Positions 1 to 8,336 of a stretch of 33,784 bases of DNA are shown here, in pieces (the first letter of the stretch is position 1; every line of letters begins with the position of its first letter). Position numbers and translations under genes: made by a program. The stretch spans positions 1 through 33,784 of the forward strand of contig JABDBO010000003.1 of the NCBI GenBank assembly GCA_013288575.1. The letters are read 5' to 3'. This stretch comes from Alphaproteobacteria bacterium (GTDB taxonomy: Bacteria; Pseudomonadota; Alphaproteobacteria; Rickettsiales; 21-14-0-20-44-7). The notes under the pieces are model-generated. The model had not been told where the DNA came from. It saw only the letters and a list, made by a program, of their open reading frames with translations, and ran no database searches.

Positions 1-1318
1 AACCGAAATTCATCATCCCAATCGCCGCTCGCGAGGGTGACAACATCACCAAAAAATCCGAAAACATGAAGTGGTACAAAGGCCCGGCCATCACCGAAGC
101 GCTTGACCAATTCCAACTCTTGCCAGCCCCAACTGAACTGCCGCTCCGTTTCCCGGTGCAGGACGTCTACAAATTCGACGAACGCCGCATCATCGTCGGC
201 CGCATCGAATCCGGCACTTTGAAAATCGGCGATAAAGTAATCTTCAACCCAAGCAATCGCGTTGAAACCGTAAAATCTATCGAGAACTGGAATTCACCTG
301 CGCAAACGCAAGTAAGCGCCGGAATGTCCGTCGGCATCACATTAGAAAGACAAATTTTCGTCGAACGCGGCCAAGTCGCCAGCCACATCGAAGATGCCCC
401 AAAACTTACAAACATTCTTCGCGCCAAACTCTTCTGGCTGCATGACCGCGCGCTTGAAGAAGGCAAAAAATACAAACTAAAACTCGCCACTGCCGAGTAC
501 CAAGTCGAAGTTAAAAAAGTCGAAAAAATTATCGACACATCAGACCTTGCACATTCTGACAGCAAAAAACTTGAACGCTTAGGCGTTGGCGAAGTAATCC
601 TTCGCAGCCGCACATTGATGAGCGTTGATGATTTCACCAACAATCAGCACATGGGCCGCTTCATGCTGCTCGATGGTTACGACGTTTCCGGCGGCGGCAT
701 TATCGACACTCAAGGTTTCGCTGACCAACGCAAAGACACCGACATCAAATCTGAAAACATCAAATCGGTAGATTTCAAAATCACCCGCAAAGAGCGCGAA
801 CTAGTCAACGGCCACCGCGGCGGCGTAATGTGGTTCTCTGGTCTTTCCGGTTCCGGCAAATCCACACTCGCCAATGAACTGATGACCCGCCTCTACCGCA
901 AAGGTTTGAACGTTTATGTGTTAGATGGCGACAACGTCCGCCAGGGCTTAAAGTTGCAAATTTATTCGCGGATTCCGGCACAATAGTTATCACCAGTTTC
1001 ATCAGCCCATATAAAAAAGAGCGCGACCACGCGAGATCAATCGCGCCAGAAAACTTCCACTCGGTTTACATCAAGGCTGATTTAAAAACCGTCGAAGCGC
1101 GTGACCCGAAAGGCCTCTACAAAAAAGCCCGCAAAGGTGAAATCAAAAACTTCACTGGGGTTGATGATGTTTACGAAGAGCCGGAAAATGCTGATCTCAC
1201 CATCGACACCGCCACCACTTCACTCGACCGCAGCATCGAAATTTTGATGACTTATGTTGACGAAAACTTCGTTAAACCAATCCGCGAAGCGGCTGATTTC
1301 GGAGGGGCGGATATATGA
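1..1318 (+). pseudogene. cysNC: Sulfate adenylyltransferase subunit 1 / APS kinase fusion, truncated at window edge and broken in the kinase domain
   Basis: The start lies outside the window; reading is open from base 3. The first part is CysN-type, covering the end of the GTPase domain and the EF-Tu-like domain 2 (RFPVQDVYKF, GRIESGTLKIGD). CysN drives ATP sulfurylase. The APS kinase (CysC) domain follows with an intact P-loop GLSGSGKS at 841-864 and DGDNVRQGL ending at 950. The reading frame then stops at TAG 984-986. From 953 a different frame continues the CysC sequence (VANLFADSG, TSFISPYKKERD, ARDPKGLYKKARKGE, NFTGVDDVYE) to TGA 1316-1318. In CysC proteins 20 residues separate 'GL' from 'VA', including the LGFS..DR.ENIRR motif. 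Here they are missing and two bases remain, which fits a 58-bp deletion. The kinase domain is probably dead. An assembly error is the main alternative. Confidence 0.88.
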
Positions 1319-1759
1319 CGCATACTCAATTCACATTCGATACCGCGATCGATTATTTCATGCTGCTCTGCGTGATAATCATCTTATTTAGAGTTCTGAA
1401 AGAATTAGGCAGAATAAAAAATTTGAAAACTAACGGCTGCATTGTTAAAGGAACTTTCATTGATAAAAAACTTTGCGAAACATTAAGTGGAAACAGCGTT
1501 TTCTGCAAAATTTCGTATTACTTTGTGGATGAAAAAAAATAATCGCTATGAAATGCCAATTTCTATATTCAATTGGAAATATAGAAAAGCCAAAGCTGGA
1601 GATGAAATTATTATAACTTACGATAAGAACAATCCTAATCGGGCTTTTATCAAAGAGGATATTAATCAACATATTAACACATACTATATTTTGGCAGGAC
1701 TATTTGTTATCCTACTTACTCTCAAAATAATTAGACTATCTGGAATAATAGAAACATAA
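1315..1759 (+). pseudogene. DUF3592-like small membrane protein, frameshifted at an A8 run
   Basis: The first frame starts at ATG 1315, overlapping the cysNC stop as ATGA, and stops at 1542. It has one N-terminal membrane segment (about residues 12-27) and reads up to YYFVDEK. The second frame, usable from about 1530, continues naturally with NNRYEMPISIFNWKYRK, GDEIIITYD, NPNRAFIKED and a second membrane segment, ending at TAA 1757-1759. The order (membrane helix, small beta domain ending in a YDP.NP-like motif, membrane helix) resembles DUF3592 proteins. The break is at eight A residues (1532-1539); seven would restore one frame of about 147 residues. Its stop overlaps the next ATG as TAATG, so translation appears coupled along the cluster. 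The gene is AT-rich compared with its neighbours. Function is unknown. Confidence 0.65.
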
Positions 1760-4700
1760 TGACCAACCTAAACCTCTCTCACAACCTGCAATTCCAAGAT
1801 CTCTACGCCCGCGACGGGCTAGCGAAGGTTGATGCCGCATTCGTAAAATTTTTGGAAGCCGCCAACATCGAACTCCACAATAAATTCGTTGCCGCCCGCA
1901 CCAACCCTGAAAGCTTGGAAAAGAAAGACGAATCCAACCTCCTAATCGCCATCGCGCCAATCCTCGAAGATTTCATCAGTGAGCTTTTCAACATCCGCGA
2001 AGCCGTCACCAAACTCCAATTCGCACACAACGAACTCGGCGATCTCTTCACCGCAAAACGCCTCTTCGTCCAACGCGCCGCGGCTAAGTTTTCTAAACCG
2101 GCCGAGCTGCCGGAATTAAATGGGGAAGAATTACAGCAACAACTCCTCCAGCTTTGTCATTCCCGCGAAGGCGGGAATCCAGGGTCGCAAACTCCACAGC
2201 TGGATCCCAGCCTACGCTGGGATGACTGGGAGCTGGAATTATCACGCCATATTATAAAATGGATGGACGCGGGTGACATCGAAAAACAAACCATCGCCGC
2301 CAAATACGCCAATTGGGCGAGCAATAACGAGCACATCGTAAAACACTCAACCATTTTCAAAAAACCAAAAAAACTAGATTTCACTAATCTCGTGCCGATG
2401 GAAACCATCCAGTTCAACGGCGTCACCATGCAGCGCCTGCCCGAACACGAATGGCGCGCCCGCGATGGCTTTGCACTGACCGACCAAGGCGGCTCACTAA
2501 CCTACGCCCTCGACCAGGCCAATTACTGCATCTACTGCCACAATCAAGGCAAAGACCAATGCTCCAAAGGCATGTGGGAAGCGAAAGAGCCAGTTAAAAT
2601 TGTCAAAAAATCGCCAACCAATGTCAACCTCGCTGGCTGCCCATTAGAAGAAAAAATCTCCGAAATGAACATGGTCAAAGCGCAAGGCTTCACCATCGGC
2701 GCGCTCGGAATTGTCACCGTCGATAACCCAATGTGCGCCGGCACCGGCCACCGGATTTGCAATGATTGCATGAAGAGCTGCATCTACCAAAAACAATCCC
2801 CGGTCGATATCCCGCAAGTCGAAACCCGTTCGCTTAAAGACGTGCTCAACCTCCCATGGGGCTTCGAAATCTATTCGCTATTAACCCGCTGGAACCCATT
2901 AAATCTCGCACGCCCATTACCAAAACCCGACACCGGCTATAAAGTATTGGTCGCCGGCTTAGGCCCCGCCGGATTTACGCTGGCCCATCATTTAATGAAT
3001 GACGGCCACACAGTCGTCGGCATCGACGGCTTAAAAATCGAACCTGTAGCGGAACAATATTCCGGCGTAAAATCCGATGGCTCACGCACACCATTCAAAC
3101 CAATAAAAGACATCAACGAAATAAAAGAAAACCTCTCCGAACGCACACTCGCCGGTTTCGGCGGCGTCGCCGAATATGGCATCACCGTCCGCTGGGATAA
3201 AAACTTCCTAAAAATCATCCGCCTCCTCCTCGAACGCCGCGCCCAATTCACCATGATCGGCGGCGTCAGATTCGGCAGCAACATCACTTACAGCCAAGCC
3301 TTCGACTTAGGATTCGACCACATCGCTCTCGCTATGGGCGCCGGAAAACCAACCGTCGTTGACATGAAAAACGGCCTCGCCCGCGGCGTACGCACCGCCA
3401 GTGATTTCCTCATGGCCCTCCAACTCACAGGTGCCGCCAAAAAAGACAGCATCGCCAACCTCACCGTGCGCCTCCCCGTAGTAGTAATCGGCGGCGGCCT
3501 CACCGCAGTCGACTCAGCGACTGAATCCATGGCCTATTACCCTATCCAAGTAGAAAAATTCCTGACGAGAGTTGAAGCCATCGGCCGCGAAAAATATTTC
3601 GCCAAATTAAACGAAGAAGAAAAACTGGTCGCCGAAGAATTTATTTCTCACGCCAAACAACTCCGAAACTCAAAACACGAAACTCAGAAACTTTTAAACG
3701 AATGGGGCGGCGTAACTTTGGCTTACCGCAAAAATCTCCAAGACGCGCCAAGCTATCGCCTAAACCACGAAGAAGTCGAACTCGCCTTCCAGGAAGGCAT
3801 CAACTTCCTCGGCGATGCAACTCCGGTTGAAGTCATCCTCGACAAATTCGGCCATGCTGAAAAGCTCCGCGTCAAAATCGGCACCGAAGAAAAAATCATC
3901 CCCGCCCGCACCATATTAATGGCCGCCGGCACCAGCCCAAACACCATTGCCGCCCGCGAAGAGCCGGAACATTTCGAACTCGATGGCAAATATTTCCGCA
4001 TGATCGATGAGAATGGCGAAATCAAAAAACCAGAATGGATTTCCAAACCATCCAAGGCCAATGTCCTGATGAATATAGACCAGTCTGGCAAAGCCATCAG
4101 CTTCTTCGGCGATTTACACCCTGATTATGCCGGCAACGTAGTAAAAGCCATGGGCAGCGCCAAACAAGGCTACCCGGTCGTCAGCCGCATCCTCGCCAAA
4201 GCCAAACCGAAAAACATCAACACAAATTTCAACCACCTGCTTCGCGCCAAAGTCCACGATGTCGTGCGCCTAACGCCCACAATCATCGAAGTAATCGTCC
4301 ACGCACCGCTTGCCGCGCAAAACTTCCAACCCGGCCAATTCTACAGATTACAAAATTACGAAGCTTTCGCTCCAAAACTCGAAACCCGAAACTCGGAACT
4401 CGAAACTACCTTAGCAATGGAAGGCCTAGCGCTTACTGGCGCCTGGGTTGATAAAGAAAAAGGCCTCATGTCCACCATCGTCTTAGAAATGGGCGGCAGC
4501 AGCGACCTCTGCGCCCACCTCAAGAAAGGCGAACCAGTAGTGCTCATGGGCCCAACCGGCACACCAACTGAAATCCCGAAAAATGAAACCGTCATGTTGG
4601 TCGGCGGCGGATTAGGCAATGCCGTATTATTCTCCATCGGCAAAGCCATGCGCGAAAACGGTTGCAAAGTTCTCTATTTCGCCGGCTACAAAAAACCAAG

Positions 4701-5262
4701 CGACCGCTACAAAATCGAAGAAATCGAAGCCGCATCAGATGTCGTAATCTGGGCCTGCGACGAAGCCGCTGATTTCCACCCCAACCGCAAGAACGACCGC
4801 TTCTTCACCGGCAACATCGTCCAAGCAATCGAAGCTTACGCCACCGGTAAACTCGGCGACACAATAATCAAAACCCAAGACGTCGAACATGTCGTCGTCA
4901 TCGGCAGTGACCGCATGATGGCCGCCGTCGGCTTTGCGCGCCACAACCAGTTAAAACCATATTTGAAAAACAACCACATCGCCATCGGCTCAATCAACTC
5001 ACCGATGCAATGCATGATGAAAGAAATCTGCGCCCAATGCCTGCAACGCCACGTTGACCCTGAAACCGGCAAAGAATTCTTCGTCTACAGCTGCTTCAAC
5101 CAAGACCAAAAACTGGATTTTGTTGATTTCAATTTCCTCAACGACCGCCTAAAACAAAACGGCGCGCAGGAGAAACTAACCGCCATGTGGATCAACAAAA
5201 CCCTCCACGAATTAGGCCTACGCCAGCAACACGCAGCACCTGCCGCTAAGGCGATGGGCTAA
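1759..5262 (+). CDS. Fused GltD/NfnB-like plus ferredoxin-NADP reductase-like (NfnA/PyrK-type) flavin and Fe-S oxidoreductase
   Basis: This 1167-residue protein has four parts. Residues 1-240 are a helix-rich region I do not recognise. A cysteine-rich ferredoxin-like part follows (Cys257, 260, 268, 294, then 326, 334, 337, 341), as in GltD, NfnB and dihydropyrimidine dehydrogenase. Next comes a two-dinucleotide-fold FAD/NAD(P) domain (GLGPAG at 400-405, VVIGGGLTAVDSA near 575-587). From about residue 825 there is an FNR-type module (QPGQFYRLQ near 857, MLVGGGLGNA near 946) with a terminal cysteine set at 1085, 1091, 1094 and 1112, resembling the [2Fe-2S] site of PyrK/NfnA. The order matches NfnB fused to NfnA. 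By family knowledge it would move electrons between NAD(P)H pools and an iron-sulfur acceptor; a link to sulfite reduction is only inferred from cysNC and cysQ nearby. Residues 133-156 are encoded by an inserted palindromic repeat. The start overlaps the previous stop (TAATG). Confidence 0.8.
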   Translation: MTNLNLSHNLQFQDLYARDGLAKVDAAFVKFLEAANIELHNKFVAARTNPESLEKKDESNLLIAIAPILEDFISELFNIREAVTKLQFAHNELGDLFTAKRLFVQRAAAKFSKPAELPELNGEELQQQLLQLCHSREGGNPGSQTPQLDPSLRWDDWELELSRHIIKWMDAGDIEKQTIAAKYANWASNNEHIVKHSTIFKKPKKLDFTNLVPMETIQFNGVTMQRLPEHEWRARDGFALTDQGGSLTYALDQANYCIYCHNQGKDQCSKGMWEAKEPVKIVKKSPTNVNLAGCPLEEKISEMNMVKAQGFTIGALGIVTVDNPMCAGTGHRICNDCMKSCIYQKQSPVDIPQVETRSLKDVLNLPWGFEIYSLLTRWNPLNLARPLPKPDTGYKVLVAGLGPAGFTLAHHLMNDGHTVVGIDGLKIEPVAEQYSGVKSDGSRTPFKPIKDINEIKENLSERTLAGFGGVAEYGITVRWDKNFLKIIRLLLERRAQFTMIGGVRFGSNITYSQAFDLGFDHIALAMGAGKPTVVDMKNGLARGVRTASDFLMALQLTGAAKKDSIANLTVRLPVVVIGGGLTAVDSATESMAYYPIQVEKFLTRVEAIGREKYFAKLNEEEKLVAEEFISHAKQLRNSKHETQKLLNEWGGVTLAYRKNLQDAPSYRLNHEEVELAFQEGINFLGDATPVEVILDKFGHAEKLRVKIGTEEKIIPARTILMAAGTSPNTIAAREEPEHFELDGKYFRMIDENGEIKKPEWISKPSKANVLMNIDQSGKAISFFGDLHPDYAGNVVKAMGSAKQGYPVVSRILAKAKPKNINTNFNHLLRAKVHDVVRLTPTIIEVIVHAPLAAQNFQPGQFYRLQNYEAFAPKLETRNSELETTLAMEGLALTGAWVDKEKGLMSTIVLEMGGSSDLCAHLKKGEPVVLMGPTGTPTEIPKNETVMLVGGGLGNAVLFSIGKAMRENGCKVLYFAGYKKPSDRYKIEEIEAASDVVIWACDEAADFHPNRKNDRFFTGNIVQAIEAYATGKLGDTIIKTQDVEHVVVIGSDRMMAAVGFARHNQLKPYLKNNHIAIGSINSPMQCMMKEICAQCLQRHVDPETGKEFFVYSCFNQDQKLDFVDFNFLNDRLKQNGAQEKLTAMWINKTLHELGLRQQHAAPAAKAMG
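2156..2226 (+). repeat. GTCAT...ATGAC double-hairpin palindromic element inserted in frame in a coding gene
   Basis: The element is 71 bases long and starts GTCAT and ends ATGAC. The left half is a perfect hairpin (TTCCCGC, loop gaag, GCGGGAA) and the right half another (ATCCCAGC, loop ctac, GCTGGGAT). The two 27-base ends are also imperfect inverted copies of each other (22 of 27 by eye). It is read through in frame as about 24 residues (HSREGGNPG ... SLRWDD). This resembles the widespread 'GTCATTCCCGCG' dispersed repeat, and the situation resembles the in-frame palindromic elements of Rickettsia. Confidence 0.85.
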
Positions 5263-5265
5263 GAT

Positions 5266-5736
5266 ATGAAAAAATCATCAGTTATTATCTTCGCTACCTT
5301 TCTTATATGCACCACCGGCTGCAGTAAAAAACCTGTAAATCCTGTTCCTACTTCATTAGAAATTATTTGTGGTGGCGGATTTGGCGGGGCCACTAAATCA
5401 ACATTAGAGAATGGAAAAATAATTCAATCTCCATATTCGCAACCAACCAATAAAACAGTCACCGACATTACTTATGTCGAATGGCAGGATTTTAGAAATA
5501 GTCTGGATAAAATTAACGTCTGGAATTGGCCAAAATCTTGCTCAAGACAAATATTTGATGGTGGTGGTTGCAGCATAAAAATTGTCTATGCTGACAAAAC
5601 ATTAGATAATAAATATTCTAACTCTTATCCTTCAAGTTCCGGCAAATGCATTGATGAATCATACCTGGCAAAAGATTATAATTCTTTCTGGGAAGCCTGG
5701 CGCAAATTGATGAAATTCCATCCACAGAATAATTAG
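5266..5736 (+). CDS. Putative small lipoprotein, unknown function
   Basis: This 156-residue protein begins with two lysines, a hydrophobic stretch and Cys19 in the context ICTTGC. That is a plausible but imperfect lipobox, because threonine replaces the usual Leu/Val three residues before the cysteine. The mature part holds several cysteines and a glycine-rich stretch (CGGGFGG near residues 35-41) and no domain I recognise; the middle resembles the layout of small periplasmic lipoproteins. It starts three bases after the oxidoreductase stop, so it may be co-transcribed. Its stop codon is joined directly to a duplicated copy of the cysQ end. The AT-rich composition differs from the gene before it, which suggests a recent arrival at this junction. 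Confidence 0.6.
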   Translation: MKKSSVIIFATFLICTTGCSKKPVNPVPTSLEIICGGGFGGATKSTLENGKIIQSPYSQPTNKTVTDITYVEWQDFRNSLDKINVWNWPKSCSRQIFDGGGCSIKIVYADKTLDNKYSNSYPSSSGKCIDESYLAKDYNSFWEAWRKLMKFHPQNN

Positions 5737-5874
5737 CTTAAACCACGCGCCACAAACGCCCCGTTTTCAAAAATCTGGTTCTTCCCATAAGTAAACGGCG
5801 CACCCTCCGGCGTCACAACTGAACCACCAGCACTTTGCAAAATCGCCTGGCCTGCCGCCAAAGCGATGGGTTAA
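5736..5874. other. Recombination scar: second copy of the cysQ 3' end joined to a second copy of the oxidoreductase 3' end
   Basis: Bases 5736-5859 align without gaps to the 3' end of cysQ at 7572-7695, with six differences. All six are synonymous, including a serine codon changed from AGC to TCA. Bases 5851-5874 then match the end of the oxidoreductase gene at 5239-5262 (three synonymous differences, encoding PAAKAMG and a stop). The two remnants meet in the shared string CCTGCCGC. Neither remnant is a gene. Silent-only divergence means both came from working alleles and not from drifting copies. Confidence 0.85.
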
Positions 5875-6056
5875 TTATCCAAAAGTTTCTTAATCTGGCT
5901 TAGACGCAATTTCAAAACCCTCGCCACAACTTCCGGCTCAATTCCCGCCTTCAATGCAATTTTTGCCGAAATTAATCTACTTTTCACAAACCCAGCCGGA
6001 TTCAACCTTTCTTGTCTTTCTGCCTCTTCCAGCAATTCTTCTGCAAACGGTTTCAT
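5871..6056 (-). CDS. Small helical protein of unknown function, coupled to the gene upstream
   Basis: This 61-residue charged protein is predicted helical. The second half (IALKAGIEPEVVARVLKLRL followed by QIKKLL) looks like a helix-turn-helix-sized pair of helices, as in small antitoxin or antirepressor tails, but I do not recognise the family. Its start overlaps the stop of the 239-residue gene by four bases (ATGA on the - strand), so the two are almost certainly translated together. Its stop codon lies within the remnant of the oxidoreductase end, so the boundary of the inserted segment is at its 3' end. Confidence 0.6.
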   Translation of the reverse strand: MKPFAEELLEEAERQERLNPAGFVKSRLISAKIALKAGIEPEVVARVLKLRLSQIKKLLDN

Positions 6057-6772
6057 ATTTCTCTCTCTGCCAATTTCCCTTTACAATATGAATGAAACCT
6101 CGCCATCGAATCAGCATCATATCTATCACGACTACCGGTCCAGTTAGTATCTATCATAAGTAACTGACCATATTTTCTGGGTTTTGGTTCATTAGTCATT
6201 CCATCCATATCAGCTATTGCCCAAGCGATTTTTGGATCATCACTACATGATTGCAAAAGTCTTGTTACAAACTCTCTTTCCTCTTTAGGAATAAAATGTT
6301 CATATTGATCAAGATTTTTGATCACACCTGGTCTGAATGACTCAACAGTATCTGGCACAAAGCCATATTTCAGCCAGGCATAACTGCCAATTTCCTCAGA
6401 AGCTACTCTAACTGTAGAGATTTCTTTCATTTCATATATATCTTCCATGTTAACCAACATCTGGGTTGCTGATGCCTTTTGTTGATTTATAAATACATAA
6501 CCTGCAATTAGCTTGGCCTCACCTTCACCAATTTTAAAACAAAAATCAGAATGCTGAATTCTTTGCTGAAATAAATCTATCTGAATTGTTAAAAAACCAG
6601 CTGCATCTACATATAATACAATTTTCTCATACGGCTCCCACGGCGGCATTCCCCTTTTCAATATCTGATATATTTCTTGCGGCGCGCAACCTGGGAAAAA
6701 ACGTTGCCAAAAAATATCTGATTTATGCCCTGTAATGCCTTGCGGGGTTAATAAAATATCATCGTCTCTCAT
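6053..6772 (-). CDS. Uncharacterised protein, first of two tandem paralogues with a GSYAWLK.GFVP motif
   Basis: I cannot assign this 239-residue soluble protein with confidence. The N-terminal part holds FWQRFFPGCAPQEIYQILKR. A central segment, SATQMLVNMEDIYEM, is followed by GSYAWLKYGFVP near residue 127. The C-terminal part has DPKIAWAIADM and QLLMIDTNWTGS. The pattern 'strand, G-[SG]-YAW-x-[KR]-x-GF-x-P' resembles a motif I associate with acyltransferase-like proteins near phage and toxin genes; this is a weak resemblance. The protein is about 40% like the broken copy next to it (by eye), but one 43-base stretch (6641-6683) is nearly identical to 7411-7453 with a single difference. That suggests gene conversion. 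The gene is AT-rich and lies in an acquired patch between two housekeeping gene ends. Confidence 0.6.
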   Translation of the reverse strand: MRDDDILLTPQGITGHKSDIFWQRFFPGCAPQEIYQILKRGMPPWEPYEKIVLYVDAAGFLTIQIDLFQQRIQHSDFCFKIGEGEAKLIAGYVFINQQKASATQMLVNMEDIYEMKEISTVRVASEEIGSYAWLKYGFVPDTVESFRPGVIKNLDQYEHFIPKEEREFVTRLLQSCSDDPKIAWAIADMDGMTNEPKPRKYGQLLMIDTNWTGSRDRYDADSMARFHSYCKGKLAEREI

Positions 6773-6834
6773 TAAATAATATTGGCCGGATAAAGTTAAT
6801 AATTAGTTACTTTATTAATTAACTATTTAAATGA

Positions 6835-7539
6835 CTAGGCCAACCCTTTCTCCGCTAATTTTTCCTGGCAATATGCATTGAATCTTTCCATACTTTCTGG
6901 GTCTTTCCGATCTAGTTTACCACCCCAATTAGTGCCTATAGTAAGCAATTGCCCAAGTTTTAAAGAGCCCGGTTCAGAGATAAAACTTTCTAAATCTGCA
7001 ATCACCCAGGCAATTTTTGGATCAGAAGATTGCAAAATCCCCAGCACAATTTCCCTATCCCACGGGCTTACTAAATTAGCATCCATATTCACTATTACAC
7101 GTTCTTTGAATGATTCAATATCACCTGGCACAAAACCTAATTTTAGCCACGCATAACTGCCAACTTCACATGCACCTACTGTAACCGTATCAATATCAAG
7201 CGCCTCATAAATTTCATTCATATTAGCCAAAAGTTGCGTGGCCGAGCCTGTGGTCTTCTTAAAATAAACTGCAGTATCAGAAAAATAACTATTACCATTC
7301 GTAAAATTAAATACAAAATATGATTAGTGAGCTCCATTGCAATAAAAATTCATTTTTATTTTGAATGAATCATCAGAAACAGAAAATGTTACTTCTTCTT
7401 TTTTATCATACGGCGGCATTCCCCTTTTCAATATCTGATAAATTTCTTGCGGCTCGTGATTTGGAAAAGTCTTTTGCCAAAACTCCTGAGCTTCTTTCCC
7501 CAGATTACCATTAGGACCAAGATTAAATTCTAATTCCAT
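6835..7539 (-). pseudogene. Paralogue of the 6053-6772 gene, interrupted by an in-frame stop
   Basis: Reading on the - strand from ATG 7539, 71 codons run to TAA at 7326-7324. The same frame is open again immediately after it (SYFVFNFTNGNSYF ... SATQLLANMNEIYEA) and runs to 6835. Read through, it is 235 codons, against 240 in the neighbour, and aligns along its length (EIYQILKRGMPP, GSYAWLKLGFVP, DPKIAWVIADLE, QLLTIGTNWGG). So the damage is one nonsense codon and no frameshift. An internal ATG at 7230 could still start a 131-residue C-terminal product. This is likely a decaying tandem duplicate, or a stop caused by a sequencing error. Confidence 0.75.
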
Positions 7540-7562
7540 TATAAAATTCTAGAACTTAACTA

Positions 7563-8309
7563 TTAAGATTGGCTTAAACCACGCGCCACAAACGCCCCGT
7601 TTTCAAAAATCTGGTTCTTCCCATAAGTAAACGGCGCACCTTCCGGCGTTACAACGCTACCACCAGCACTTTGCAAAATTGCCTGGCCTGCCGCCGTGTC
7701 CCATTCCATCGTCCGGCCAAAACGCGGGTAAATATCGGCCGCACCTTCCGCAATTAAACAAAACTTCAGCGAACTTGCCGCAGCCACTAATTTCAAATCT
7801 TTAAATTTTGATTTCTGGCTTTCAATATAATGTTTCGTCTCATCATCCATATGGTTGCGGCTGCCCACAATCACCACTCCATCATCCGGCATATGACGGC
7901 AGCGAATTTCCTTCCCATTCTTAAATGCCTTTTTGCCGTCGCCCCAATATTCATCACCACTCACCGGAACATAAATCACCCCGGCCATCGCTTTAAAATC
8001 CTTAACCAAGCCAATATTTACCGTAAACTCACCACTCCCACGAATAAACCCCTTCGTCCCATCCAGCGGATCAACCAAAAAGAAGGTGCCGGAAGTCTGG
8101 CGGTCTTTCGCCCCTTCCTCCGAAACTATTGGAATATCAGGGAAATGCGCTTTGAGCTCCGCCACAATATAGTCATTCGCCGCCATATCCGCCAATGTTA
8201 CGGGTGAATCATCAGCTTTTACAGTGGCCCCAAATTCGCCCTTGTAATAGCCCATAATTATCTTTCCCGCTTGCTTTGCAATATGTGTTAATCTATTAAT
8301 GTCAGCCAA
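7563..8309 (-). CDS. cysQ: 3'(2'),5'-bisphosphate nucleotidase CysQ
   Basis: This 248-residue protein belongs to the inositol monophosphatase superfamily. It has the metal-binding motifs IVSEEG (61-66), DPLDGTK (80-86) and, near the end, EWDTAAGQAIL. CysQ hydrolyses 3'-phosphoadenosine 5'-phosphate, a by-product of sulfate assimilation and of carrier-protein phosphopantetheinylation, so it fits with cysNC and also with acpS elsewhere in the window. The start is TTG at 8309-8307, chosen because AAGGAG lies five bases upstream and the N-terminus (RLTHIAKQAGKIIM) matches the family. It is divergent from the glutamate dehydrogenase gene with only 27 bases between starts. Its last 124 bases are duplicated at 5736-5859. 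Confidence 0.93.
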   Translation of the reverse strand: MADINRLTHIAKQAGKIIMGYYKGEFGATVKADDSPVTLADMAANDYIVAELKAHFPDIPIVSEEGAKDRQTSGTFFLVDPLDGTKGFIRGSGEFTVNIGLVKDFKAMAGVIYVPVSGDEYWGDGKKAFKNGKEIRCRHMPDDGVVIVGSRNHMDDETKHYIESQKSKFKDLKLVAAASSLKFCLIAEGAADIYPRFGRTMEWDTAAGQAILQSAGGSVVTPEGAPFTYGKNQIFENGAFVARGLSQS

Positions 8310-8314
8310 AATAA

Positions 8315-8320
8315 CTCCTT
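8315..8320 (-). promoter_or_regulatory. Ribosome binding site of cysQ deciding a TTG start
   Basis: On the - strand AAGGAG is followed after five bases by TTG. No ATG of the right frame lies near, so this site fixes the start. The same bases form the 5' leader of the divergent glutamate dehydrogenase gene, so the promoters of both genes must overlap or lie inside each other's coding regions. Confidence 0.7.
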
Positions 8321-8336
8321 GAAAATTCCATACGCT

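Noticed and set aside
167..643. Long open frames opposite cysNC, the oxidoreductase and the dehydrogenase
   Set aside because: They are antisense shadows with no protein-family character, caused by codon bias of the real genes.
5736..5870. A short cysQ-related gene on the - strand
   Set aside because: It codes for the C-terminal end only and has no start; it is a remnant.
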